A stretch of DNA of 64,000 nucleotides from Armillaria gallica (Eukaryota > Basidiomycota > Agaricomycetes > Agaricales > Physalacriaceae), in contig JBANDB010000009.1 of assembly GCA_037576215.1 (NCBI GenBank), positions 434,001 to 498,000 of the forward strand. Reading direction: 5' to 3'. The notes under the pieces are model-generated. The model was not told the DNA's origin. It searched no databases and saw only the letters and a list, made by a program, of their open reading frames with translations. Every line of letters begins with the position of its first letter. Position 1 is the first letter of the stretch. Shown here in pieces: positions 32,701-45,086 of the stretch. The position numbers and the translations under genes were made by a program.

Positions 32701-34000
32701 GCAAATATTCCGTATAAAAAAATGAAGTTTCTGAAAGTAGACTCACTGATGTCGCAATATTCGGGTTCCGAGAAGGTGTCGACCACTGCAAACCAGCATA
32801 CGAGCTGAAGCTGAAGTGCATATGGACTCGTAATGATAGAGGCAGTCAAATTTGAGGCTGAGGAATAGGACCGCATGGTACTTGAGAGCAAGATATCAGC
32901 CGCATTAACGCGACAGTAAGGCGGACAGATCAGGAGTGTGATAGAGGCAAGATGGATCTGGAAGAAGATGAAAGTAGGAACGACTTCAGGCATCAACGTG
33001 GACAAAGAACTAGATTCGGTGACGGCTGGTCGCCGCTCTAATTAAACTTGGGACTGTGCATATTCTGCACGCGATGTAGTGGTGTGCTTGTTCCCAAGCA
33101 CCCCAATCAATTTTGATATTTGTTGCAAGGGAACTAAAGTGATGTTCATAAGATCCTCCGCCCTGCAGGCATGTCGCACCATGACCTGAGATAGCAGATC
33201 AGTCAGATTACTATAGAAGATATCCTCAAAGCCCGTTGGAAACTTACGCAGCTGCAGGGCGAGGCTGCTGCTGCAATGGAGACAGTTATACCTGCAGCGC
33301 AAGGCAGGGCGTTTGCTTTCGGATACCTGAAACTTAAAGGATATTAGATCAATAGATCGAATAGTTGCGGAAGACGTTGATTTCGACCTCACCATAGCCT
33401 GAATAGTGGCTAGTGCGCGGCTGAGTCTACAACTTGAACCCTATGTCATCCGTTACGGTCATGATTCCATTCGAATGATGAATACTCACGTTCGGCAACC
33501 TTTGAAAGGGCAAGTTAAGGGTGTGATGCGGTCGACAGCTGAAAAGGAGGGGCGTATCCATCCAAAAGTACAAGTCCAGACGAATACTACTAATAGCAAC
33601 AGGTCACAAGGAAAGATACAAGAATCCACAGATCAAAAAATCAACAATACGCGTATCCGGCCCGATGATATATATCCGGTATTCGGCACCGTTCATTGTC
33701 CCCTGTCTCCTTCGGTACTTATCGGGTTCCTTTGCAACAGTGCCTACCCACAAATCGAATGTCCAAGGGTACGAAATACTCAGACTTCCACGAAGAAAAT
33801 ATATGTGACTTCGAGGTTGGTACTCGGGGCTTGCAAATTGCAATTTAGACTCTGGTCATCACATATCCGAAAGCTTCGCGGCCTCGGAATTCAAAAGTTC
33901 GCATTTTATCGTGACATGTCTATCAAGTTTTATTGAAGGATAACACCTAATCGAGATCAACTAGCCTTAAATTTACTCTAAACGGGGATGTAAAACATCC
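29772..34000. other. Gene-poor stretch, several relic-like frames
   Basis: Minus-strand frames at 30989-31343 (Leu-rich, a possible F-box/LRR relic) and at 32661-33005 and 33042-33395 do not join into a credible model. A segment of about 100 bp is repeated directly at about 32549-32650 and 33870-33975 (shared core TTCGCATTTTATCGTGACATG against TTCGCGTTTGACCGTGGCATA). Nothing else is supported. Confidence 0.35.
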
Positions 34001-36419
34001 CTAATACTCTTGCACGACCAAATGTTCTTCCTGGCTATTCCAGTGATGATATGAAGTCGGGCTGACAGCCGCCGGGGGACCGCTTTCACTCTTGAAAGGT
34101 TTGTTGGGTACCAGCGTGCCACTTCCATACCGCACGAGCGGCGCCGAGGCTTTCAGAGGATGAGCTTCAGTATTGAAGATATCTTTTCAGAAAGAAAATG
34201 AGTGCATGAAGCTTGCTGCTCGGCATGTAGACTTACAGTCATCGATATTGATGTTCTCCGGGTCGTCAAAAGTCAGGTATCTGGAACAACAATCAGCCCT
34301 TATCCGACTGTTCAGAAAACTCAGTCCTACAAATATTTCAATACCTCGGCGAACCAAAAACTCTCCATATCATCAACCTTGGCGGAGATCACATTATTCA
34401 CATCGTAGATGCCATCGAACGCGACCGCCCCTGGGAGGAACTCTTTGAAGCTGTTCACTGCGCTAGTAGCCCGATCAAGGTACTTGGTGTCCCCTGTGAT
34501 CCGCCACGCATAAAAGTTTGACTCGAGGACCTCCGGTCGAAGGATATAGTACGATGAAGTGATGTAGTACCCGTGCTCCTCGTAGAATGTAAGCTGATCT
34601 TCTGAAGGCCTAGTAGCACCTGTATAGTTCCCATCCGAGGCTATGTACGCGAAAGATTCGGGACCGATTCCGGTACTAACAGAGGGGGTCAGACTGAATC
34701 ATTTAGCATGGACGAGAAACCTACGCAGTTCCCGCATAGCTGTTCCAACATCCTTCCATCAGGCCCAAAGCCATGTCAACAATGGTTTCATTACCGAGGA
34801 GAGTGCCGCCTTGGCATGAGCATGAGCAATCTAACATAGCATTGGAAAGAAGAAGATACCATAGAGCCAATTACCGGCGTGGAAGCAGGTAAGATGTGAG
34901 CTGATATAACGGTACTGTTTCCCTTCCGGCGAAGTAGCGTCAAATTCGCTCGTGTAGAGATAGTCGCCAACCGTCGAACGCTACAAAAATTATTATCAAC
35001 GCCAAGAATGACGACAAATCCACAACCCACACACCCTCAGAAGATACTTGATCGAAGAATCCACGGCCGTCGTCCACGTATCGATATACAAGGGATCGTC
35101 AAGGCCGACAAGCACTGGATACTTGAGCAAATACTCAAAATAGCTGTCCGACCCGCCACCCCATGCCTTTGTTAACTTGTCAGGGCAGTTTCTATCGTTA
35201 ACGCAGAAATCGAACTCACGACATATCCACCGACGAAGTTTCCAGTCAACGGATTGATGCTCCGAGCAGCGAGACCTGTAGGAGGCGTTTCTGAGCACAC
35301 AGACGTGAAGACCGTTTACAGGGAACTTTACCAGGTAGAGGGGACCCCTGTAGACGGTAAAGGATAAGCATGCAATCTCAGATTGGTGCGCTGAAACTTA
35401 CCAGGGTTGCTATGTGCCTGAAGGCTTTCTCCGCAAGTTCTTGATATGTGTTGTTCCCAGTAAGTTTGCTAAGGGTGGCCCATTCCATAATCAGCTGGAA
35501 GAATAATCAGTATCGCCGAATATGTGTAATCGGAGAGTTTACCGTTCCGGCTTCAGCAATGTTTGACTACAGGACAACTGATTAGAAAAGTACGAAGAGA
35601 AACAACTATCTTATTCACTGTAGCAACGTCAGGCTTATTGTTCGAAAAGTCTATCCATCCGAACGGGAGATCGTTATCCTGCAACCGTATAAGTGAAGGG
35701 CTAAACAAGCAGGGGAGAAAAACGTACGCCGACCCATGCAAAAGCAAGTTTATCAGCAATTTCTTGTGCCTTTTGGAGAAGGCTATCGTCTCTGTTGCCT
35801 CGGAGTTCGTATACACTAAGCAATCCACCAAGGTATCGAATCGTTGTCTCAAACACGCTGTAGGAAGTATAAGACAGTGATAAAGTGTAGACGTTGAACG
35901 AGATGGAACAGACCTAACGTGCGACGATGTCTTTGACTCGCTGAAATCGACCTGGCCGATGTATTCGATGGCCTCGTCAAGGAAATCCTGTGGTATTGTA
36001 AGTGCGAGACAGCGGCATGGCGTTCCTGCGCACATTTAGTCCCATGATATGCTACGTCAACAGGAATGTTAGCCGAAGTGCATGTGAGAGTGCTGCGGCA
36101 CCTCACCATAGTCCCCAAAGCGTCGACAATGGACGAACTCCATCCATTTCTCCCATCATAGAATGACTTGCTCTCTGGCGTCAAATCATCGTGGCCCCAA
36201 GCGCATTGCCTTATTAATGGCTCAGAAGCAAGATAAGCGAGTGATGAAGAGGAACACGTACTTGTACGCATCGTAACTCTTGACAAAGATATCCTTCACC
36301 GCGTCCCTGGACGCTGCGGCAGAGTGGGGTACCGTCAAGCCCGCTTTCTGGACTGCCAGTGCCGTTACGTTGAAAAAAGTTAATGAAAGACACAGCAGAG
36401 CCACTATGCGCCGGTACAT
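34001..36419 (-). CDS. GH47 class I alpha-1,2-mannosidase
   Basis: Removes alpha-1,2-linked mannose from N-glycans in the secretory pathway, or extracellularly in the fungal secreted class. Sixteen exons with canonical GT..AG introns of about 40-65 bp join to 1641 bp, 546 residues, with no frame conflict. Visible are a signal peptide (residues 1 to about 22), AWGHDDL, the [11 protein letters not shown] and [11 protein letters not shown] segments with the family's acidic catalytic residues, the cysteine pair in SHLTCF and [12 protein letters not shown], and the calcium-binding Thr in FNTEAHP near the C-terminus. There is no internal transmembrane anchor, so the secreted/vacuolar class is likelier than the ER type II form. 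Start ATG 36417-36419, stop TAG 34001-34003. A TATATAG box lies about 45 bp upstream. The best-preserved gene in the window. Confidence 0.95.
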
Positions 36420-36461
36420 AGCTGAGGGTCGACAAGGAAGAAAGGAAACCTAATGTGACGC

Positions 36462-36468
36462 TATATAG
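36462..36468 (-). promoter_or_regulatory. GH47 TATA-like box
   Basis: TATATAG on the minus strand, about 45 bp before the GH47 start codon, which implies a very short 5' leader. Confidence 0.45.
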
Positions 36469-36479
36469 TGGACCCTGTC

Positions 36480-37589
36480 AACATATGTCAAATTCGGCGA
36501 AAGGTTTTTGATGGTGATGGAATGGCCGCTTCTGGAGCGCTCGTAGTCCAGAAGTTCCCAATCTGAGTGGAGATAGAGGCCAAAAAACAGGTCGGGTCCG
36601 ATGAGCTTCATGTTATACGTCACAAATTAGACCAACATAGGCGAGCTTCACTGCAGAGGCAGTTTTTAAGGTATCGTGTTGACATCCTGAAGTTTGCCGT
36701 CAGCCATGGTACTGAGCCTACGATAGTTATTGGGCTTACCGTATGAATGCCCTCAGCGTTGATGCCTATTCAGGATTCAGCAGTATACACGCTGTAGAGC
36801 AGGGAAGAACTTACAAACACATCCTAGCCATAATGATGTCATGTTTTGGCAATGGCCGGGGAGAGGGCAAGCCACAAACACATCGGATGAAGACTACAGA
36901 AAAGAGCTGGTCCGGTTTTGCGATGGGAACGAATGTTTCTGATAATATTAGGTCGTGACGCATTAGATATTCACACGAGACATGAGGACAAGGATAAATA
37001 CCTGTCTGACAAAGGTTCAACATGTTGGTGAAGGAGTACAGAGCGCCTTGCGATTCGTCGTATCCTTATCCGTGCTTTTCCTTTCACTTAATGAACAGTT
37101 GCCATAGCAAGAGCCTGAGGGCGTCTAGGGAAGGCAGAGTGCCATTTGAGCTACGCATAGGATGAGTATCGCTGAATCATAAGGGTGAGAAAAGGAATAT
37201 GTTCACCTGCGATATACGTGCACGAACCGTGATTCTTCTATCATCAGTATCAGTTTCGAACTGCAGCGTTCCATCCGTTGTTTCTCAGTTGTTTGACTAT
37301 TTGTATCCACCGCTTGAAAACAGATCTTCTCAAGTTTGAGGGAAGAGGAAAGGTAGAGACGCGAGGCACAGGTGACAGAAGCGGGATGATGGTGGTAAGA
37401 AGGCGAGAGGGGATCAGCCCAAACAAACAACGCGGTACGTCATCGCCACATGATCACCTGATCTCGCGACGCGTTGATTCAGAACTGTTCAGAATCAAAT
37501 AACGCCGTAAGGGGTACTGCAAGAGGTCGCAGATTATCGCTGAGATCCCAAATGTTTCCTATGGGCATCCCGAAAACACGTCGCTTTTT
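36480..37589. other. Intergenic between GH47 and the reductase, no gene seen
   Basis: Contains the GH47 promoter side and the 3' end of the reductase. Short frames (minus 37203-37430, plus 36743-36958) carry no recognisable motif. Confidence 0.4.
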
Positions 37590-39039
37590 CTACCATCCCA
37601 ATTGCTCTTTAGTCCATCCAGCCCATGTACCATTATCATCGAGCTTCGCAATCAGCCTCTCCCCGCGATCCAGTCGATCAATAGTCGCGATGTCCTCTTT
37701 ATCAAGAGTGGGGAGCTGGGATACACCTACTCAGCATCAACTAGGCGAAGTCACAGGTGACACGTACATTCAAATTCTGTTTCTGCCTCTCCGCATTTTC
37801 GCTCTTCGGCAGAATGATGACTCCTCGGGAGATATGCCATGCAAGAATTATTTGCGTAGTTGATACGCCGTGTTTGAGTGCGAGAACCTTTAGCAATGGT
37901 TCTTCACGTATGAGATTGCCATGTCCTGGAGGGAATTAAGTCAGCGTGTCATGCATAGGAGAGGAACCCACCTCCTGGAGAGTATGCCTCGGTTGTGATA
38001 CCTTTCCTCTTATGATACTCAAGGAGATCGTTTTGCGCCAGGTACGGATGCATCCTTGTGTTTCATCATTAGCGCAATGTTAAGAATATGACTACAGAGG
38101 TGCTTCTCACTCTACTTGATTGATAGCGGGAACAATAGTCGCCGTGGTCAAAAGCTCATCCAGTCTGTGGAATAGCATCAGCCGATGAAAATCAGAAACG
38201 CGGTCGGAAAAAACTCACGTCTTGATAGAGAAATTGCTTACACCGATTGCTTTGGCCTTGCCTGATAAGAGTATCTTCTCCATTTCAGCATAAGCCTCGT
38301 TGAAGGTAGGCGAAGAAAGCGTTTTATGGGTCCCATCTGAGTTCAGTGGGAACGGATTTCCCTCTGACCCCATATTAACATCATCGGACATAGATGAAAG
38401 CAAGAAAACGAACCTTCAAACGGGACTGTTTGTGGCGTGTGCATGAGGTACTAGGCCAACAGTCATCGACTGAAATGGATGAAGCAATGATATTCACCTA
38501 CCAAGTCGACATATTCCATCCCAAGATTCTCTAAACTCTTAGCGAACGACTCGGCTACACAATCCTTGTGGTACATCCTAACACTCTGTTATAACGCGAG
38601 CAGATAGACAAAGCAGAAGTTGTCGCACGGGAGTTTTGTAGTGATGAAGAAGTCTTCGCGAGGTAGCCCTGATTGTTTGACGGCTTCGCCTACAGCCTTT
38701 TCCGTCCCTAAAAGCTAGAAGGTGAATATAGTTCCACGGAGTATAATGCGCCGGGACATACTATACACTTCCGCGGTATCAATATGCCTGTATCCCGCCT
38801 AGGTCGAGTGCAGGTCTATTAGTCGATAATAAGAATGGTAGCAAGAAGAGTGCTCACCTGTATCGCAGTTGCCAGCCAGCTTCTCGCTTTTTGTTCGAAG
38901 TCAGGCTGCGAGCGGTCGGTACCCGCACCATGTCCTACCAGGGCCAAGTTGAACAACGACACAGAACGTGAAGAAAGAACCTCAGCGTACCAATAATAGG
39001 TATGGAAACTCCGTTGTTCAAAATCAGTGAGGGAGTCAT
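37590..39039 (-). CDS. Aldo/keto reductase
   Basis: NADPH-dependent cytosolic reductase of carbonyl compounds. About eleven exons with short introns give roughly 320 residues, from [14 protein letters not shown] to a stop at 37590-37592. The catalytic tetrad is visible: Asp and Tyr in [11 protein letters not shown], Lys in FFITTKLP, His in [29 protein letters not shown] and the phosphate-binding ILPKS segment follow as in the AKR3-like fungal branch. The N-terminal GHGAGTD loop is typical of that branch. A palindromic CTTATAAG at 39076-39083 lies about 40 bp before the start. It shares direction with GH47, but the spacing of about 1.1 kb gives no sign of joint regulation. The substrate cannot be read from sequence. 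Confidence 0.9.
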
Positions 39040-39459
39040 GGTTGGAAGGAGCAAGGGGGACGAAGCAATTGATTTCTTATAAGGTTTGTAAGATGATGAC
39101 ATATGCCGAAACAACCGGAAATTGCTGACGAAACTAGGCTGTGTTGGTAGTTCTCGACGAGAAATGGGGCGACTTCGACTTGGATAAAATCAGCTCCGCC
39201 AACGAGTAACAATGTCTTTAATTCGTTCCGAACATGATGCTAGAATGTATAAAAATATGCTCGCCATCAACTTGTCGTCTTGTCGCCGGTCGTCTGCACT
39301 GTACGCCCACCGTGAATAACCTATGCATGATCTTTCGATGATTGACGCCGTCGAGATTACCATGGACTCAGAAGGATACTAAAATTTGGTCCGTCGGAAT
39401 TGTATAAGTACACGTGCGAACATGACCTTCTGTGACCGAGAAGTCCCGCCTCAAACAGC

Positions 39460-39680
39460 TTAGTGCTTGCACTCGGTGCCCTGGCAAGCGCAGCTGCGTG
39501 TGATAAAAAACCTCATGTCAGCAAGCCGCCGTCAAATCGTAGTTGAGACCTTGCTCATGAAGAACAGCTGCAAGCAGCAGTACCATAGGTTTGGGACACG
39601 GGCGTTTGAACAGTCCATGCAACGGCAAACATGTTAGCACAACGGGGTAAATTGAAAGAGGATGGGCGTACGAATTGCAT
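39460..39680 (-). pseudogene. Possible metallothionein-like gene, doubtful
   Basis: A TATAAA at 39747-39752 lies 67 bp before an ATG (39678-39680). In the ATG frame the sequence reaches AACSCSS, then TGA (39555-39557), and the same frame continues across a plausible intron (GTCTCA...CACGCAG) into SCACQGTECKH and TAA 39460-39462. The spacing CxC, then CxC-x4-C, is metallothionein-like, but the TGA blocks it and the segment between MQF and the Cys-rich part may be intron. It could be a broken copper-binding peptide gene or chance. Confidence 0.22.
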
Positions 39681-39759
39681 TTCGGTTTGGGTTGATTGGT
39701 GTCGATTTGTATTTTTCGATAGTGTTCACAGAATTTCTCGTCCTCCTTTATACTACAGG

Positions 39760-40644
39760 ACGGGTCCCTTCACATGATTTCGATATCGGAAGGAAGGCGT
39801 AAGTAGATCCGTGGCTCCTCGCAGCCATATGGAATCTCGCCACCGAGGCAGTACTCCGGAAAAGCTTTCGAACTAACAAATCCATCGCTGCTTCTTTCTT
39901 AACGGTCCCTTTCCTTGTGCAGTCTATTGTCTTATATCTTTCGTCAGCAGAGAATCTTCTTTGAAGAAACAAGTTTTGAACCTTCAAGACCTTCGAACAA
40001 ACCAAAGATGAAAATCATGTCGCCTGTAGGAGTTTCAGCCACCAACGCCACTGCATCAATAGGGCTGATGATGTCTTGATTATCCATCTGGACATTGTAG
40101 AGATGTAGCCTAGCATCTGGGTGGGGCCGTTCGTCAGTCTGGTTTTGCCCATTCAAAGTCGGGGCTCACCGATGGCTGATAGTTTCCCTCGTGAATTTGG
40201 ATCCTGCCTCGCAGAAGCGACTAGTACTTAGTTTGATATACAATCAAATTCTACCCATCTCCCTGATGAGAGAGCACTGAAAGATTTTGAACTTTGCAAA
40301 TGGTTCCTCGGGTTTTCACTCCATTTCAGCAGCGCAAAGTAGTGGTAAGCAATCAAGAGAAAGATGACATGGACACGTGAGTGCTGACAATCAATCGATC
40401 GTTACCCAGAGTATCCCGCCGGTCCGCCGGCGACTCAGGCGCACTCGACAGCTTTAGGTGCTCACTCTCCCTCTTAGATTTATTCAGCACTCTTGTATCA
40501 TCCTCTTTCTATCTCGGAATAAATCCCCAAAAAGTACTGGCACAACTTACGCACAACCGCCACTCGTGTGTACAGCTACTTGTGACTCAGCTTCGCGGCA
40601 AGTTAGCCTTTCTCATACGGTCAATTCAGTGATAAAAAAGAACG
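39760..40644. other. Intergenic upstream of F-box copy 2
   Basis: Two short minus-strand frames (39748-40005 and 39944-40156) are not recognisable. From about 40403 (TTACCCAGAGTATCCC) the sequence is the duplicated F-box upstream region also found from 14219. That point is the left border of this duplication. Confidence 0.45.
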
Positions 40645-41780
40645 ATGAATTTCACTAGTGGTACAATTTTGTCTTCTTGATCTTTGACTCTATGCTGACT
40701 TTGCTTTCCCAGACTGTCCTTCATGCGGTCTACCAGGTCGTGTCACTGCTAATCGAGACAAATCTCGGGACAGCAATGCATCAGCTCTCTTGCGCCAAGA
40801 GCGGCCTTTCGTAGAAGACGATAACTTGTGGGTCCTGCAGTCCATCGCAGTGTTTTCCAGCAACATCACTGCAATCAAGCAAGGACTCCGCCGTCTGCAG
40901 AGTCTCACTATGAAAATGTGCGGCGAACTCGACGAAGTCGCCGCTGCCAGGAGGAGATACAGATCCATCCTCGCCCCTATCCGCCGTCTCCCTCAAGAAG
41001 TTCTTCTCACCATCTTCTCGCTTTGCCGCGAGTCTTATCTTGACGAAGATAGCCTTGATCCTAGGAAGTTTCCGTGGTTCTTAGGTCACGTCTGCCATAT
41101 GTGGAGAGACCTGGTGCATTCCTCGCCGCTGCTTTGGTCAAGCGTAGCGCTGATGACACAATGCACTTCGCATTCTATTGACATGATTCAATATCATCTC
41201 AAACGCTCTGGCAATATCCTCCTCGACGTTTTTATAGATGGAGTGTTTCGCTGCAGGCCCCTCGCGCTCACAGCTGTGGACTGTGTGTGCAGTCATAGTT
41301 ATCGATGGAGAAGTGCCGAATTAAGAATGGACGACAAGCGATTCATTTCGCATACATTTCCTTGTCTACAGAATCTGAGGTTGTCCTTTTGCAGTCGTTC
41401 CTTAAATCAACGCTTCTTGGACGCTCCAGCTTTGCGTAATGTTGTCCTGAGGAGTTCCCCAGATGCAATACGTCTGTCACCCCACTTCACCCACATCGCC
41501 TACCTCTATCTCCCTGACGCCCTAAATCCTCGGTCACTATTTGGGTTTTCAAACCTTGTAGAATGCCATGTAAATCGGATGATGAAGAAGTCGCCATCTT
41601 CACCTCCTGTACATCACAGGTCTCTACGCTTCCTTCGTATCGAGACCCCAGAGATTCTGTCCACTTTGAACTTCCCGGCGCTTGAATACCTTGACCTTCC
41701 TATCACGAAGAAAAATGATGTGGATATCACTTTTTCGTTCCTCCTTCGGTCTCAGTGTTCTCTGAAACATTTAACCATCC
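40645..41780 (+). pseudogene. F-box protein, copy 2, 5' part
   Basis: Same 13-base first exon (40645-40657), 55-bp intron and long second exon from 40713 as copy 1. Here CGA is kept where copy 1 has its first TGA, so the frame is open through the F-box (IRRLPQEVLLTIFSLC) and the leucine-rich part to about 41780. Homology to the gene ends at LTI, within AACCAT, and unrelated DNA begins. The 3' remainder lies at 44395-44842. Before the insertion this copy looked more intact than copy 1. Confidence 0.8.
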
Positions 41781-44394
41781 AGTAGCGGCAGCTTCGTGCC
41801 GGCCCCCGATTCTTCCCCTTTTACTTATCTGGTTCTTTCTGTACTGACCGACGAATCATAGGAATCAAACAGGGACATGAATTCGAAATATGTACATGAG
41901 GGTGCCATTTATGTGAACTGAAATCAGCCCCAAGGAAGGATATACTACTCGTTTAAATTGGTAAGACAGTGAGCCTATTGCCATTGACTGGGTCAAGTGT
42001 GCGTTATCCAATCATTCCAGTACGAGCTTCGCTATATTTCTAGGACCTGGGACGTCATTGTCTGATCCCCTAAATAAAACATGCAGCACTATTCCAACCA
42101 CACCAAGACACCACAAATCGATGGAAGTCAGCAGGATAAATTCTGAAAAATACAAATCATCATATTATCATGAATACGAACCAGTGAGCCGCCTATTGTT
42201 CACACCAGACACATTCTCCTCCGATAATACGGTAGACAACAACGATGCTGGTGGAGGATCAAAGACATGAACATCGAGGTGCTGAGCGGCGAGCGTAAGA
42301 AAGGGGAACATGAAGCATTGTTGCTGAGCAACTAATGTGTAACTATAAATAGGAAAATGTATTCAGTAGGGAATGACAATCGGACGTTAGATACGCACTT
42401 GACTTTCTAAAGCTCGGTTTGGAAGAAGTATCCTGAAATATACTAGTCGCATCCATCAGTACAGACAACAAACAGAGATTGAACTTGAAGACGTACTGGG
42501 ATGCGACGCAGATCAGTTTTGTTGGGGGCCGAAGGAGAATGAAGAAAAAACTTGAAAATAGCTCTCATATAACAAAATACTCGTCAGCGGTGAAGACAAA
42601 CGGGCGAAACCCGTCTCAGACCCAATGGAGAGCGTCGGGAGGAAAAGTTAGGTTCACGACCTCGTCGTCGATAAATGCTGAGTCTTCGAATTCGACGACT
42701 CTAGAGTCAGGCGGGGTTCCAAGTCCGGGAGAGAATAAAACAGTATTTGGCTTTTCAAGTGTAACAGACATTAACTCGACACTGGGCAGCATGAATCCGG
42801 AGCCTAGATATTGTGATTCACGCGCTTTCAACAATGAACACATTTCCAATGAAATGCACACGCGCACACTTCCAACCGGAATAAAACATGAAGTACTGTT
42901 CCAGCCAAGCTGGCACACCAGAGATCATGGAAAATACATCACCATGGATTTCCGGAAAATACAAGGGATCATAATATCGTGGGTACAAAGAAGTCAACCA
43001 CCTACCATCCGTATCAGGGACATCAGCTTCCAACAACGCTCAAGGTGAATGGCAGGGAATCTTGTTCAAGATAAGAGACATGGTATCAGGGCGCTGAACG
43101 CTAAAACGTGAAATGCAAAACGTCATCGCTGAGCAACAATAACATCATCGGCACCTACAAGGGAGCCACCTGCGCACGAGGAGATTAGCAAAAGTAACTA
43201 CCAGATGTCAGGCACCCACTGATATACAAAGCTGTGCTGGTCGTAAGATTTCTTAGCACGCATAAACAAACAGAACGCTGGGATTCACCTTCATGGGGTT
43301 GACCATCGTCGACGGCTTTTCTTTTATAGCTAAGGAGTCGTCACCGGCCAAAACAGACGGCCTAAACATGTCTAAGACCTAACGATACTCATGCTTGGGG
43401 GTCGCTACTGATAGCAACTGCTACCGACTGGAGTCTGAACTGAGTCGGAATTATGCCGGAATTTCCCGCTTGAGGTGTGATGCCGTTGGTCTCGCAACTG
43501 ATAGTTGTTGCGCTGGCTGCCTCCTGCTCTCTACCACAGCCAGATATTTGCCAGAGGTCTCTTTGAGTGATTAATTGATTATACCCTTAGTACTTGAATA
43601 TTTATGAATCTCCCTCATTTCGAGGCCATAATTTTTACTTTATCTTATCCATGAAAGGAAATGGCTTCAGTCTCGCGAGGAGAAAATTATCTGATATCAC
43701 AAGTCCATTTACTGTAAATTACCCTCAAGCAAGATCTAAATTGAAGGTGCCGACAGCCAGTCGATGTTGAATGCTCTCACTGCGACAGCGAGCACCGATA
43801 AATCGCCGCGGCAGTGAACCGCATTTGGCTGAAATTTCAAACTCCGGTCAGTAGCAACTTGGCTGCTACGATTCGCAAAAGGCCCACAAATTACTTAACT
43901 GCCCGGAGGGCCCGAAAATTTTTGGGTCTATTCTATGTGCATGAATAAGCTTGAATTAAAATTTCAAGGACCAGAAACTGAATTCATCCCTTGTGTTTAA
44001 TGAATCCGCTACTGAACGGCAGGTCTGCCGCTTGATGTGGCTGTGCCTCGGGCATCAGAAAGGTCCACAGAGCGCCGTTTTTCACCACCCTCTTTGACTT
44101 CGCATTTCTGGCACTCAAAAATTATTTTAGAATTCGCAGTTAGGTCTTCTGAAACTTTCCTCCTTTCCCTTTTCTTTCTCTCTCTTTTTTCTTTTTTTCT
44201 CAGACCGACCCACAAGCATCAGTAGCGAGCCTGTTAGGGGGAACTGTTGGGAAAATAAGTTAGGTCCAGAAGATCAAGCGCGTGCAACCAAACAGCACTA
44301 ACTAGCCCCTGCCAATACCCTATGGTGGTTGATCGGTCATTATCTCTTTGACAAACACCCTCTTTCTTCCTCTCTACTATCGGAAAGAATTGGG
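41781..44394. mobile_element. 2.6-kb insertion splitting F-box copy 2
   Basis: Defined by comparison with uninterrupted copy 1 (AACCATTCGAGATGG at about 15590). The target may be ATTCA, present as ATCCA on the left and ATTCA on the right. Near the right end a purine tract GTTAGGGGGAAC is followed by TGTTGGGAAAATAAG (44247), which looks like a polypurine tract and LTR start, but the matching LTR end is not evident. Inside, a plus frame at 42479-43048 and overlapping minus frames at 42616-43036 are unrecognised. It is probably a composite of nested, truncated retroelements. Confidence 0.5.
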
Positions 44395-44842
44395 GATTCA
44401 AGATGGTCCACCTAAAGGAGTCGATGTATCATCTGTTCTGATGATTCAATCTGTATCTTTGACTAATCTCTTCGTCATGTTGGATGAAGAAAATTATCAC
44501 TCGATATGCTGCATGTTGTCATCTACAGAATCCTCGGATATATTGGCACCCCATCTGCAGTGCATAGAAGTACTATTCAATTGTTATTGCCCACTCCATG
44601 ATACTTTCATTCACATGATAGAGTCTTGTTGGTTGACGATAGAGAAGAGCCTGACCCGATTTCAAAGACTCGTAATCCATACAGCAGGGCAATATGAAGC
44701 AAACAAATTGATGTCTTCGTGGAAGATGAAAAAGATGATCAAGGAAGGTCTCGACGTCATGATCTTCGAAGACTTTTATCAATATCGAAGAAGGTTCTGG
44801 TTAGACCCATTGATGGCTGGTACGGAGGAGACATGGATATGA
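44395..44842 (+). pseudogene. F-box protein, copy 2, 3' part
   Basis: Continues exactly where 40645-41780 stops and is open to TGA 44840-44842 (last residues MAGTEETWI). It has CGA at the position where copy 1 has its second TGA (15855). It includes the MLDEENYHSICCMLSSTESS segment, the best conserved part across all fragments. Confidence 0.8.
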
Positions 44843-45086
44843 GGCTTTTAGTCTACTGTCCTGTAGAGAAGATGGACTGTGGTTCGACTAAAATGTTATA
44901 TTTAGTATCATAAATCATATCTAGATATGTTCAGACATGAAAAAAAATACCATCGTCATAGGAGTGCCTATTCTTTCCCACAGAATGCCTCTACAACCTT
45001 TTCCTTCTCAGTCGCATGATAACTTTTCACATGACTGCGAGGGACTGCATATTGTTCCCCTGTACCAAAGCTTCAGTGAGTTGGTC

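Noticed and set aside
42479..43048. 189-codon plus-strand gene inside the F-box insertion
   Set aside because: Low-complexity composition, overlapping minus-strand frames and no recognisable domain. It is left within the insertion entry.
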